DNA of 64,000 nucleotides. Source: Methylobacterium haplocladii. GTDB lineage: Bacteria > Pseudomonadota > Alphaproteobacteria > Rhizobiales > Beijerinckiaceae. The stretch spans positions 1 to 64,000 of the forward strand of contig NZ_BJZT01000007.1 of NCBI RefSeq assembly GCF_007992175.1, written 5' to 3'. The notes under the pieces were generated by a model. That model ran no database searches. It saw only the letters and a program-made list of their open reading frames with translations, and was not told the origin of the DNA. The position numbers were made by a program, and so were the translations under genes. How positions within the stretch are numbered: the first letter of the stretch is position 1; every line of letters starts with the position of its first letter. Below are positions 9,456 to 20,765 of this stretch, in pieces.

Positions 9456-10016
9456 CGCTTCGCTGGGGCCGTGCGCGGCTCCGAGCCCTCGTTCGATCGC
9501 GCTTTTTTCCGGCGAACCGGGTCCGGTTGGCCGGAGGGCACTTTGAGGCGGTAACCTTTTCGTAAGGATCGGCAAAGAAACCTTGCGATCGGCCTCGACC
9601 TTGCGCAGTTGTCTTCATACAGCGCGCGGAGGCGACGGCGATGGACCGGGTTGGGACGCAGGATGAGGGTGGGGCGGAGAATCCGTGCCGCGCTCTCGTC
9701 GTCGTCTCCCCGGGAGACGGCCGTGACGAGCCAGCCCGCCGGGCTTCTGGCGGGCGCCCGATGGCAGGCTTCCTGGCGCAACTGATCGTCGATACGAATC
9801 CGGCACTGCGGGTCGCGCGCTCGGAGCGGACGCGGACGGCCGTTGCGCTCTACGCACGGGTGGCAGGTGTCACTCGCGGGAGGCAGCGCGCCTGACGCGC
9901 CCGCCCCCGATTAGAATCTTACGTCAGTTAGCTGTCGGAGCGATCCGCCGCATGAGCGGCGCATCGTCGTTGCCCTTGCCGATCGCCGATAGTGTCGATG
10001 CCGGCGGCCTTAGCTA
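9456..10016. other. long intergenic region between phaR and rpmF
   Basis: A 561-base stretch between convergent phaR and rpmF. The only coding candidate is a very short frame at 9761-9895, listed separately. No tRNA, repeat of the named families or clear terminator was seen. Confidence 0.4.
9761..9895 (+). CDS. possible small protein, 44 aa
   Basis: MAGFLAQLIVDTNPALRVAR begins a 44-residue basic peptide that ends RGRQRA. The first half could form an amphipathic helix, and the codon choice looks coding. The frame also stays open upstream to ATG 9641 (84 residues), but that part is of low complexity. No family is recognised. It is reported because small basic proteins like this occur in this group, but the evidence is thin. 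Confidence 0.3.
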   Translation: MAGFLAQLIVDTNPALRVARSERTRTAVALYARVAGVTRGRQRA

Positions 10017-10205
10017 TCAGGCCTCGGCCGACTTCACCTTGAGCACCTGACGGCCGCGATACATGCCGGTCTTCAGGTCGATGTGGTGCGGACGGCGCAG
10101 CTCGCCCGAATCCTTGTCCTCGACATAGGTCGGCGCCTTGAGGGCGTCGGCCGAGCGGCGCATGCCGCGCCGGGAGGGGGAGGTCTTGCGCTTCGGAACG
10201 GCCAT
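10017..10205 (-). CDS. rpmF: 50S ribosomal protein L32
   Basis: A 62-residue basic protein beginning [20 protein letters not shown], the diagnostic start of bacterial L32, a component of the large ribosomal subunit. The alphaproteobacterial form, with [18 protein letters not shown] at the C-terminal end, lacks the zinc-binding cysteines found in some other lineages. Length and start are standard. It stands alone; in many relatives it lies next to plsX or a MAPEG/DUF gene, but here a DoxX gene is upstream on the same strand. Confidence 0.96.
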
Positions 10206-10302
10206 CGGGGTCTTCTCAAGGCAAAAGCGGTGCTCTGACGGGCCGCCTTCGTCGAGGCAGACCGCCGGCACCGCGAATGGGACATCGGGTTCGAGGCGGG
10301 GC

Positions 10303-10827
10303 TTATACCCGCGCCGGTTCCGACTGGCTAGATGGGTTCGCGCGCCGCCGAATGCTGGATTCCGAGCCGGTCATGCGCTGCAGGAGATGGTCGAGCGAGA
10401 CGGGACCGGGGCCGGCGACCCCGAGCCAGCCGAACAGCGCCATGTAGGCGACTTCCTCGAAACCGAGCAGCGTCTCCAGGGAATCGGCCTGATCGAGCTT
10501 GGCCGCGATGGTGGCGACGACCATCACGACGACCAGCATGGGCGCAGCGATCCGGGTGAACAGGCCGAGCAGCAGCAGAAGCCCGCCGACGAATTCCACG
10601 CCCGACACGAACGGCGTCATGACCTCCGGATACGGGATGCCCCATTCCGAGAAGTTCTGGATCATCTGCGGCAGGTTGTGGAGCTTGGTCCAACCGCTCC
10701 AGAGAAACACCCAGCCGACCACGATCCGCGCCGCGAGCGGCCCGAGGAAGAGCAGCGGCCGCGACAGCCGCTCCGGACTGTCGATGAAAGTTCGGACGAT
10801 CGCGTTCACGGGGCTCTCCAGTCGCAA
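10303..10827 (-). CDS. DoxX family membrane protein
   Basis: A 174-residue inner-membrane protein with four hydrophobic segments (around residues 28-46, 75-92, 95-112 and 125-145). The [21 protein letters not shown] opening of the domain (residues 29-49) and the [18 protein letters not shown] stretch are typical of the DoxX family, whose members are linked to quinone-dependent or redox membrane processes; the exact role here is unknown. Same strand as rpmF, 97 bases upstream of it. Confidence 0.85.
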
Positions 10828-10983
10828 GGGGACGAGCCGGGCGGGCTCCGTGAGCCTATACGGACGCCGTCGGCGATCCGTTACGGCGCGCGATCGGATT
10901 TCCGCCGTTCAATCGCGGTTCAAGCACCGCCGTGCAGAACGCTGCGGCACGGCGATCACGATCCGCCGTCGGGAGACCCGTCC

Positions 10984-11337
10984 ATGATGTCCATGTCCCT
11001 GCGCGCGCTGGCCCTTCTCGCCTGCCTTGCCGCCACACCCGTCCTCGCCCAGTCGGCGAGCCCCGCCACGCCCCCGATGAAGGCCTCCCCGTCCGCGGCA
11101 CCCGCCGCCGCGCCGGCCAAGGATGCGGCCAAGGATTCCGCAAAGACCCCGCTGCTCGACCTGAACAGCGCCACCGCCGAAGAACTGAGCAAGCTCAAGG
11201 GCATCGGCGACGTCCGCTCCGCGGCGATCGTCAAGGGCCGCCCCTACAAGGGCAAGGACGAGCTGGTGCAGAAGAAGATCATCCCCGAGGGCGTCTATGC
11301 GGGGATCAAGGACCAGATCATCGCCAAGCAGAAGTAG
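10984..11337 (+). CDS. exported helix-hairpin-helix protein (ComEA-like)
   Basis: A 117-residue protein with a signal peptide (residues 1-23, LLACLAATPVLAQ), an Ala/Pro/Lys linker, and a C-terminal helix-hairpin-helix domain (LDLNSATAEELSKLKGIGDV at about 57-76, then KGRPYKGKDELVQKKIIPEG). This layout is that of ComEA-type periplasmic DNA-binding proteins used in DNA uptake, though many small HhH proteins annotated like this have no proven role. It is divergent from the DoxX gene and is followed by a strong hairpin at 11352-11375. Confidence 0.85.
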   Translation: MMSMSLRALALLACLAATPVLAQSASPATPPMKASPSAAPAAAPAKDAAKDSAKTPLLDLNSATAEELSKLKGIGDVRSAAIVKGRPYKGKDELVQKKIIPEGVYAGIKDQIIAKQK

Positions 11338-11351
11338 TTTCTTGGGTTTTT

Positions 11352-11375
11352 CGCGCGGGGTTCGGTCCCCGCGCG
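11352..11375 (+). terminator. hairpin downstream of the HhH protein gene
   Basis: A perfect 9-base-pair stem CGCGCGGGG / CCCCGCGCG with a TTCGGT loop lies 14 bases after the stop codon. It lacks a T-run on the downstream side, but the position and stability make it a plausible transcript end. Confidence 0.5.
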
Positions 11376-11482
11376 CTTCCGCAAGGCTGCGCGACCGCGC
11401 ACCCTTGTCCGCCCGATCCCGGCGGTGCTAGGCGCGGAAGACGCGCGGTCTTCGCGCACCAGCGCGAAACCATCGAAGTAGA

Positions 11483-12109
11483 ATGCCAGCCCAACCGATC
11501 ATCCGCCTGCACCGCGGCGACCTGCCTGCCGATTTCGAGCCCGGCAGCGCCATCGCCATCGACACCGAGACGCTCGGGCTCAACCCGCACCGGGACCGGC
11601 TCTGCGTCGTGCAGATCTCGCGCGGCGACGGGAATGCCGAAGTGGTGCAGATCCCCCTCGGCGGTCCGGATCCCACGAACCTCAAACGCGTCCTGGGCGA
11701 TCCGAGCATCCAAAAAATCTTCCACTTCGCGCGGTTCGATCTCGCGGTGCTGTTTCGCGCGCTCGGCGTGATGCCGGGGCCGGTCTACTGCACCAAGATC
11801 GCCTCGAAGCTCGCCCGGACCTACACCGACCGGCACGGGCTCAAGGACGTGGTCCGCGAACTCGTCGGCGTCGATCTCTCGAAGCAGCAGCAATCCTCGG
11901 ATTGGGGCGCCGAGACGCTGAGCCAGGCCCAGCTCGACTATGCGGCCTCCGACGTGCTGCATCTGCACGCCGCCCGCGACCGTCTGAACACGATGCTCGC
12001 CCGCGAGGGCCGCACCGACCTCGCCCAGGCCTGTTTCGACTTCCTGCCCACACGCGCGAAGCTGGACCTCGCCGGCTGGGCGGAGGCCGATATTTTCGCG
12101 CATACCTGA
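11483..12109 (+). CDS. rnd: RNase D-type 3'-5' exonuclease
   Basis: A 208-residue DEDD exonuclease. ExoI motif IAIDTETLGL (residues 24-33), ExoII region KIFHFARFDLAVL near 78-90 and ExoIII YAASDVLHLHAARD near 152-165 (DEDDy type, with the tyrosine four residues before the aspartate) are all present. It is the short form common in alphaproteobacteria: the HRDC domains of E. coli RNase D are missing. It likely trims 3' ends of structured RNAs. It lies upstream of lptC, as in many Hyphomicrobiales. Confidence 0.93.
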   Translation: MPAQPIIRLHRGDLPADFEPGSAIAIDTETLGLNPHRDRLCVVQISRGDGNAEVVQIPLGGPDPTNLKRVLGDPSIQKIFHFARFDLAVLFRALGVMPGPVYCTKIASKLARTYTDRHGLKDVVRELVGVDLSKQQQSSDWGAETLSQAQLDYAASDVLHLHAARDRLNTMLAREGRTDLAQACFDFLPTRAKLDLAGWAEADIFAHT

Positions 12110-12368
12110 CCCTGATGGGCCGTCCGCTGCATCGGCGGCGGCGCGCAGTCGTGCTTGCCAGAGCACGATGGCCTTGTTCGTGAGATCTTCGCCTTAAAGC
12201 CACACGGCCCGCCCATGTGCCGGCGCGCACCCGCCCGCGATTGATCATTCTTCGAAGTCGAGGCCATAACTTCGCCACCGCCCGTGGGCATGGCGGTTGC
12301 AGTGCCATGCCCCGACCGTCGGTGTGGGAGAGGACGCACTCGCGGACTTGAAGCCTCTCAGGAAGCCG

Positions 12369-13136
12369 ATGCAGGTGGCCGACACCATCGAGACGTTCGC
12401 GGGCGCCGCCAACGAGAATGCGCGCCGCACGCGGGCGCATGGCCGCGCCGTGCGTCACTCCGCGCGGGTGCGGGTGCTGCGCCGGATCATCCCGGTCACG
12501 GCGGGAATCGCCGTGCTCGGCATCGCGGGCGTCGTACTCTGGAGCCCGTTCGCCGGCAGCATCCCCAGTGTCAGCATCGGCCCGGTCAGCGTCTCGGGCA
12601 CCAAGGTGACCATGGAGAACCCGAAGCTCTCGGGCTTCAAGAAGGGCGAGCGCGGCTACGAGGTCACGGCCGATTCGGCGCTGCAGGACGTGCGCAAGCC
12701 GGCGCTGATCGAGCTTCAGGCCATGAAGGGCCATATCGCCACCGACGACAAGGGCGGCCTCGCCCATCTTGAGGCGAAGGGCGGCCTGTTCGATTCGAGC
12801 AAGGAATCGCTCACCCTCCACGACAACATCCGCCTCTGGACCGACAAGGGCGAGGAAGCCCGGCTCCAGTCGGCCTCCGTCGATTTCAAGGCCGGCTCGG
12901 TGAAGTCGTCCGAGACGGTAACGGTCACGGTGCCGAACGGCTCGGTCACCGCCGACAGCCTCGACGTGGTCGAGAGCGGCAAGGTGATCTCCTTCATCGG
13001 CAACGTCCACGCCCAGTTCCAGGGGACCGGCAAGGGGACGGACAAGACGAAGGCTCCCGCGGGCGGCGAGGCGTCCGAGCGCGTCCGCACCTCTGCGGCG
13101 GAGGCGCCGAAGGATGGCGCGGAGGTCCGGCCATGA
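12369..13136 (+). CDS. lptC: LPS export ABC transporter periplasmic protein LptC
   Basis: A 255-residue bitopic protein. A long cytoplasmic N-terminus (1-40) precedes one transmembrane helix (about 45-65, [19 protein letters not shown]), then a periplasmic beta-jellyroll with the repeats seen in LptC ([33 protein letters not shown]). LptC connects the LptBFG motor to LptA in the lipopolysaccharide bridge. ATG 12369 has an AGGAAG ribosome binding site six bases upstream; a start at 12297 would add 24 residues. It overlaps lptA by four bases, so translation is probably coupled. Confidence 0.92.
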   Translation: MQVADTIETFAGAANENARRTRAHGRAVRHSARVRVLRRIIPVTAGIAVLGIAGVVLWSPFAGSIPSVSIGPVSVSGTKVTMENPKLSGFKKGERGYEVTADSALQDVRKPALIELQAMKGHIATDDKGGLAHLEAKGGLFDSSKESLTLHDNIRLWTDKGEEARLQSASVDFKAGSVKSSETVTVTVPNGSVTADSLDVVESGKVISFIGNVHAQFQGTGKGTDKTKAPAGGEASERVRTSAAEAPKDGAEVRP

Positions 13137-13876
13137 GCGTGCGTGTGCTGGCCCTCATCCTGGCCCTCGGGCTGGCATTCGCCCCTGCGGCTCCGGTCGC
13201 CTTCGCGAAGGACGCCAAGGACAAGTCCGAATCGCCTCTCGGGGCCCTCGGCGGCAGCGGCAAGGAGCCGATCAAGATCGACGCCGACCGCCTCGACGTG
13301 TTCGACAAGGAGAACAAGGCGATCTTCGCCGGCAACGTCGTGGCGGTGCAGGGCGACGCCACCATCCGCTGCTCGGCGCTTACCGTGTTCTACAAGCGCG
13401 GCAAGGACAAGGACGCCAAGAAGACCGACAAGCCGGACGACAAGGGCGACGACGAGGCGGCCGGCAAGAGCCAGGCCGAGATGGCCGAGAACGGCATCCG
13501 CAAGGTCGATTGCGCCGGCCCGGTCACCGTCGTGCAGAAGGACCAGGTCGCCACCGGCGACAACGCCACCTTCGATCAGGTCGCCCGCCGCATCGTTCTG
13601 ACCGGCAACGTCGTGCTGAGCCAGTGCCGCAACGTTACCCGCGGCTCGCGCCTCGTCTACGACATGGATTCCGGCCGCGCGAACATGGATCCCGGCAGCA
13701 ACGGCCGCGTCTCGGCGATGTTCGTGCCCGGCGAAAAGGCCGATGCCGCCGGCGGCAAGGGTGCCTCCAAGGGTTGCGCGCAGCCGCCGGCTGTCGCTGG
13801 CAAGCCGAAGCCGGCGGAGGCCGCGGCACCGCCGCCCGAAAAGCCATCCGGCAAGACGCGGGCGCAGGCGAACTGA
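13133..13876 (+). CDS. lptA: LPS transport periplasmic protein LptA
   Basis: A 247-residue OstA-family protein with a signal peptide (1-25, ending PVAFAK). The LptA jellyroll is clear in [20 protein letters not shown] near 47-66 and in [20 protein letters not shown] near 140-160. Unlike short enterobacterial LptA, it carries a very charged Lys/Asp insertion (about 88-115) inside the fold and an Ala/Pro-rich tail of about 50 residues. LptA forms the periplasmic bridge carrying LPS to LptDE. Overlaps lptC (ATGA); lptB follows two bases after its stop. Confidence 0.93.
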   Translation: MSVRVLALILALGLAFAPAAPVAFAKDAKDKSESPLGALGGSGKEPIKIDADRLDVFDKENKAIFAGNVVAVQGDATIRCSALTVFYKRGKDKDAKKTDKPDDKGDDEAAGKSQAEMAENGIRKVDCAGPVTVVQKDQVATGDNATFDQVARRIVLTGNVVLSQCRNVTRGSRLVYDMDSGRANMDPGSNGRVSAMFVPGEKADAAGGKGASKGCAQPPAVAGKPKPAEAAAPPPEKPSGKTRAQAN

Positions 13877-13878
13877 GC

Positions 13879-14778
<900 letters not shown>

Positions 14779-15324
14779 CGACCGCGGCTTCGAAGGCGGG
14801 TTTAGGCCGGTTGCCTCGGTGTTTCTCACACACGCTCGTCATTCCGGGGCCGCGTAGCGGAGCCCGGAATCCAGATCCGCCGCGTGTGCCGAACATGGCT
14901 CCGTCGGCGGCTCTGGATCCTGGGTTCGCCTGCGGCGCCCCAGGATGACGACGCGCGTGTCGTCGACCACCTGAACAGCGATGTATCGCTCGGGATCCGA
15001 GGCCCTGCGTAGGGCTCTCCGCTAACGCCTCGCGAACCAAGATCACGGCGGCCCGCACCGGTCTGCGTGGCGGCAAGCCTTTCTTGAGAGATCCGGGCGG
15101 AATCTCGCCTGCACCCGTGCTTCGTGGACGAGACGGCGGTGCCTGTGGCCGTGCTGCCGCCATGCACGGCATTCACGGTTCCACGGTACAAACACGCTTT
15201 GACGCGCGGTGCCGTTGGGTCTAAGCCTTGAAGAGTTAGAAGAAGCAAGAATTGTGCCGACAGCCGATCCGGCTCGCTCGCTGCCGGATCTCGTTCGTTC
15301 CACAACGGAGAATCGGGCTTCGCG
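14779..15324. other. intergenic region between lptB and rpoN
   Basis: This 546-base gap holds a family-B palindromic repeat (14837-14950) and the region upstream of rpoN. No gene or RNA gene is supported. In many bacteria lptB and rpoN are close together; here the repeat has separated them. Confidence 0.5.
14837..14950. repeat. palindromic intergenic repeat, family B
   Basis: A 114-base element with terminal inverted sequences CGTCATTCCGGGGCCGCG and GGCGCCCCAGGATGACG. Two further copies are at 41012-41125 (also 114 bases) and 48281-48398. All copies are between genes. Confidence 0.85.
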
Positions 15325-16884
15325 ATGAGTCTGCTGCAACGGCTCGAGATGCGTCAGGGCCAGGCCCTGGTGATGACGCCGCAGCTTCTGCAGGCGATCA
15401 AGCTGCTGCAGCTCTCGCAGCTCGATCTCGCAGCCTATGTCGATGCCGAACTCGAACGCAATCCGCTGCTGGAGCGCATCGAGGGCGAGCCGGCCTCGGC
15501 CCATGACCAACCCGAGCCGGCGGCCGAGGCCGACGTCGCCTATGACCGCGAGCCGTCGGAGCCCGGCGAGACCGAGTCGTGGCTCGCGAGCGACCTGAGC
15601 CAGAGCTCCAGCGAGATGGAGGGCGTCCTCGACACGCGCCTCGACAACGTCTTCGCCGACGAGAACCCGATGCCGCGCGAATCCGGGTCGGGCGACCAGC
15701 TCTCGCTGACGCCCGCACCCTATGGCAGCACCGGCGGCAGCTTCGACGGCGAGCTTCCCGATTTCGAGGCGAGCCTCACCGCCGAGATCTCCCTGCGCGA
15801 GCACCTCGTCGCCCAGCTCGACCTCGCGACGCGCGATCCGCAGGACCGGCTGATCGGCGGGTTCCTGATCGATGCCGTCGACGAGGCCGGCTACTTTCGC
15901 GAGTCCCTCGATCTCGTCGCCGAGCGCCTCGGCGCGCGCCTCGACCGCGTGGCGCGGGTGCTCCGGCTCGTCCAGACCTTCGATCCGCCGGGCGTCGCCG
16001 CCCGCGACCTCGCCGAATGCCTGGCAATTCAGTTGCGCGAACAAAACCGGTTCGATCCGGCGATGCAGGCGCTGGTCTCGCGCCTCGACCTCGTGGCCAA
16101 GCGCGATTTTCCCGCGCTGCGCCGGCTCTGCGGGGTCGACGACGAGGATCTCGTCGAGATGCTCTCGGAGATCCGCCGGCTCGACCCGAAGCCCGGCCGG
16201 GCCTTCGGCGCCCATGCCGTCGAGGTGCTGATCCCGGACGTGTTCGTGCGCGCCGCGCCGGACGGCTCCTGGCTGATCGAGCTGAATTCCGAGACGCTGC
16301 CGCGGGTCCTGGTCAACCAGAGCTACTATGCCCGGGTGTCGAAGGGTGCGGTTGCCGAGGGCGACAAGTCCTTCCTCTCGGAATGCCTGCAGACCGCGAA
16401 CTGGCTGACCCGCTCGCTTGAGCAGCGGGCGCGCACCATCCTTAAGGTCGCCACCGAGATCGTGCGCCAGCAGGACGCGTTCTTCGTGCACGGCGTGGCG
16501 CATCTGCGCCCGCTCAACCTCAAGACGGTCGCCGAAGCCATCGGCATGCACGAGTCGACGGTCTCGCGGGTGACCTCGAACAAGTCGATCGGCACCAGCC
16601 GCGGCACGCTGGAGATGAAGTACTTCTTCACCGCCGCGATCCCCGGCGCGGCCGGAGCGGCCTCGCATTCTTCCGAGGCCGTCCGCCACCGCATCAAGCA
16701 GCTCGTCGACGCCGAGGCCGGCGACGTACTCTCCGACGACGCCCTGGTGCAGCGCCTGCACGGCGAGGGTATCGAGATCGCCCGGCGCACGGTGGCGAAG
16801 TACCGCGAATCCCTGCGGATTCCCTCCTCGATCGAGCGCCGCCGCGAGCGCTCGGCGCAGGTCGCGTCGCACACGGCGCATTGA
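15325..16884 (+). CDS. rpoN: RNA polymerase sigma-54 factor RpoN
   Basis: A 519-residue sigma-54. Region I is a Gln/Leu-rich activator-interacting segment (MTPQLLQAIKLLQLSQLDLA at about 17-36), region II is acidic and variable (55-135), the core-binding domain follows, then the helix-turn-helix (NLKTVAEAIGMHESTVSRVT near 400) and the diagnostic RpoN box ARRTVAKYRESL near residue 490. It recognises -24/-12 promoters and needs an AAA+ activator; typical targets are nitrogen and carbon metabolism genes. It heads the rpoN-hpf-ptsN cluster. Confidence 0.97.
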   Translation: MSLLQRLEMRQGQALVMTPQLLQAIKLLQLSQLDLAAYVDAELERNPLLERIEGEPASAHDQPEPAAEADVAYDREPSEPGETESWLASDLSQSSSEMEGVLDTRLDNVFADENPMPRESGSGDQLSLTPAPYGSTGGSFDGELPDFEASLTAEISLREHLVAQLDLATRDPQDRLIGGFLIDAVDEAGYFRESLDLVAERLGARLDRVARVLRLVQTFDPPGVAARDLAECLAIQLREQNRFDPAMQALVSRLDLVAKRDFPALRRLCGVDDEDLVEMLSEIRRLDPKPGRAFGAHAVEVLIPDVFVRAAPDGSWLIELNSETLPRVLVNQSYYARVSKGAVAEGDKSFLSECLQTANWLTRSLEQRARTILKVATEIVRQQDAFFVHGVAHLRPLNLKTVAEAIGMHESTVSRVTSNKSIGTSRGTLEMKYFFTAAIPGAAGAASHSSEAVRHRIKQLVDAEAGDVLSDDALVQRLHGEGIEIARRTVAKYRESLRIPSSIERRRERSAQVASHTAH

Positions 16885-17044
16885 GCCCGGTGGCCGAGCC
16901 TGCGGAGGCTGGTGCCGGCCACCGGGGCCGGGGCGGGAAGAGCCGATGGACCGTCGGATCCCCGACCGATCCGGCTCCACCTCCGTTTGACTCGGGCTCG
17001 CGCCCTTCCTAACTCTGATCGACTTTGGTCGATCGGAGACGTTC

Positions 17045-17653
17045 ATGGCGGGTCTGCGGGTTACGGGTCACGGCGTCGACCTCGGCGAGGCGCTGCGTGG
17101 CCGCGTCGACGACCGAATGGCCGCCACGCTCTCGAAGTACCTCGACAGCCACATGAGCGGCTCCTGCACGGGCCACGTCACGCTCCGGCGCGACGGCACC
17201 GGCTATCGCACCGATTGCGTCCTGCACCTCGTCTCGGGGCTGACCCTGGAAGCCTCCGGCGGCGCCCACGACCCCTACGCGAGCTTCGAGCAGACCGCCG
17301 ACAAACTCGAGAAGCGCCTGCGCCGCTACAAGCACCGCCTCAAGGACCACGGCGCGGCGAACCACAACGGCGGCCGCAGCCCGGCGGATATCGAGGCGGC
17401 CTATGCCGTCATCGCCGCACCGCCGGACGAGGAGCACGACGAGCTCCCCTCCGAGGAGGAGGCGCACCCGCCCGTCGTCGCCGAGAGCACCAAGACCCTG
17501 CGGCGGCAGTCCGTCAGCGAGGCCGTGACCGCCCTCGACCTCACCGGCGCGCCCGTCGTGGTCTTCGTTCACGCTGGCACCGGCCGCATCAACGTCGTAT
17601 ACCGGCGTGGTGACGGCGCGATCGGTTGGGTCGATCCGCCGGACCGGGCCTGA
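17045..17653 (+). CDS. hpf: ribosome hibernation-promoting factor, long form
   Basis: A 202-residue long-type HPF. The N-terminal S30AE domain (residues 2-100: LRVTGHGVDLGEALRGRVDD, then GLTLEASGGAHDPYASFEQ) binds the decoding centre, and the C-terminal domain (about 140-200, SVSEAVTALDLTGAPVVVFV and GRINVVYRRGDGAIGWVDP) mediates 70S dimerisation. It silences ribosomes in stationary phase. Position after rpoN and before ptsN is the conserved order of the family. Start ATG 17045 follows CGGAGACGTTC. Confidence 0.95.
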   Translation: MAGLRVTGHGVDLGEALRGRVDDRMAATLSKYLDSHMSGSCTGHVTLRRDGTGYRTDCVLHLVSGLTLEASGGAHDPYASFEQTADKLEKRLRRYKHRLKDHGAANHNGGRSPADIEAAYAVIAAPPDEEHDELPSEEEAHPPVVAESTKTLRRQSVSEAVTALDLTGAPVVVFVHAGTGRINVVYRRGDGAIGWVDPPDRA

Positions 17654-17799
17654 TCGGGGCGACGTCCCCGCTCTCGCCGAGGAACGCCGCCGCGAGGCGG
17701 CCGATTGAAGATCGGGGCTTTTGGCGCATTCGGTGCCGGCCCCACCGCTCGGGACTGGATCTCCGGTCCCGGGTTTCGTCGATGGGACAACGGTCCTTC

Positions 17800-18267
17800 A
17801 TGCCAGTTCTGGAATTCCTGAGTCCGGATTCGGTGATCCCGAATCTGAGGGCACGGGCCAAGAAGCAGATCCTGCTGGAGCTCGCGGCGCAGGCCGCCCG
17901 CCGGCTCCCCCTCCTCGACGAGCGCGAGATCTTCGAGACGCTCCTGCAGCGCGAACGGCTCGGCTCCACCGGCATCGGCGACGGCGTCGCCATTCCCCAT
18001 GGCAAGCTCGCCCAGCTCGACCGCCTGTTCGGGCTGGTGGCGCGGCTGGAGAAGCCCACGGATTTCGAGGCGCTCGACGGCCAGGGGGTCGACGTCGTGT
18101 TCCTCCTGCTCGCCCCCGAGAATGCGGGCGCGGACCACCTGAAGGCGCTGGCCCAGGTGGCGCGCATCCTGCGCGAACCCGGCATCCTAGAGCGCATCCG
18201 CAATGCCCGCGACGGCAATGCGCTCTACGCGCTGCTGACCAACCGGTCGGCCTCGCAGGCGGCGTGA
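17800..18267 (+). CDS. ptsN: nitrogen-regulatory phosphotransferase protein PtsN (EIIA-Ntr)
   Basis: A 155-residue PTS EIIA type-2 protein. The phosphorylated histidine is His67 in GIGDGVAIPHGKL. PtsN is the output of the nitrogen phosphotransferase chain (PtsP-NPr-PtsN) and regulates potassium transport, stress response and PHB-linked metabolism rather than sugar uptake. The start at 17800 (MPVLEFLSPDSV) fits the family; ATG 17782 would add six residues. It follows hpf by 146 bases and is itself followed closely by a small secreted-protein gene. Confidence 0.93.
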   Translation: MPVLEFLSPDSVIPNLRARAKKQILLELAAQAARRLPLLDEREIFETLLQRERLGSTGIGDGVAIPHGKLAQLDRLFGLVARLEKPTDFEALDGQGVDVVFLLLAPENAGADHLKALAQVARILREPGILERIRNARDGNALYALLTNRSASQAA

Positions 18268-18275
18268 TCGAGAGG

Positions 18276-18629
18276 ATGGGGGCATCCTTGGCAGGACGAA
18301 GCAGACATCCGATCGCGAGCCTTTTGGCGATCGGTCTGGTCGCGGGCACGGCATCGTTCGCCCGGGCTCAGGGCGAGGCGGCCTGCGCCCGCGACGTCCT
18401 CATCGCGAATTCGATGCAGCGCCAGGCGCTCGACCAACTCGAAGGGGCCGGTGACGACCAGGCCGGGCAGTGCCGCGTCTGGCGTCGCCACGTCGACACG
18501 ATGCGGCGCATCGCCGGCGTCTACGGCCGCTGCCTGTCGGGCCCCGAGCGCAAGGAAAAGCTCGCCCAGGTCCAGGGCTCCGAGAGCGAATTCGGCGGCC
18601 TCGTGCGCAGCCGCTGCAAGGGTCTCTGA
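18276..18629 (+). CDS. small secreted hypothetical protein
   Basis: A 117-residue protein with a signal peptide (about 1-30, ASLLAIGLVAGTASFARAQ). The mature part contains three cysteines (ACARD, GQCRVW, GRCLSG) plus a fourth at the end (SRCKGL), suggesting two disulfide bonds in the periplasm. No family recognised. The GTG at 18264 overlapping the ptsN stop is an alternative start that would couple translation to ptsN. It probably belongs to the ptsN transcript. Confidence 0.6.
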   Translation: MGASLAGRSRHPIASLLAIGLVAGTASFARAQGEAACARDVLIANSMQRQALDQLEGAGDDQAGQCRVWRRHVDTMRRIAGVYGRCLSGPERKEKLAQVQGSESEFGGLVRSRCKGL

Positions 18630-18720
18630 GCGAAGCGGCGACGCGGCTTTCCCGGGCGTCGCCACCTGCCCCCCGCCGCCGCCCCTTGCACCCGACGCCC
18701 GTGCCCCTCAGAACGCGCCC

Positions 18721-20589
<1,869 letters not shown>

Positions 20590-20636
20590 ATCGCCGCATC
20601 CGATCCGGGTTCGCGCGCACTGGTGTCGAATCCCGC

Positions 20637-20728
20637 CGTCATTGCGAGCCGAAGGCGAAGCAAGCCAGGGCCGCTACCCGGACGTTGCGGTCCTGGCCCT
20701 GGGTTGCTTCGCTGCGCTCGCAATGACG
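20637..20728. repeat. palindromic intergenic repeat, family A
   Basis: A 92-base inverted repeat beginning CGTCATTGCGAGCCGAAGG and ending CTGCGCTCGCAATGACG, with an internal CCAGGGCC / GGCCCTGG pair. It lies between the convergent ABC-F and porin genes. Other full-length 92-base copies are at 54539, 58879 and 60611. Confidence 0.9.
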
Positions 20729-20765
20729 GAAGCGGGTCCGATCGCCGGTCGAGCCCGGACGCCGA

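Noticed and set aside
9456-10016. Possible tRNA or small RNA in the phaR-rpmF gap
   Set aside because: No cloverleaf, CCA end or known small-RNA motif could be made out by eye.
10138-10980. N-terminal extension of the helix-hairpin-helix protein frame over the DoxX gene
   Set aside because: The signal peptide at 10984 marks the true start, and the upstream part mirrors the DoxX gene.
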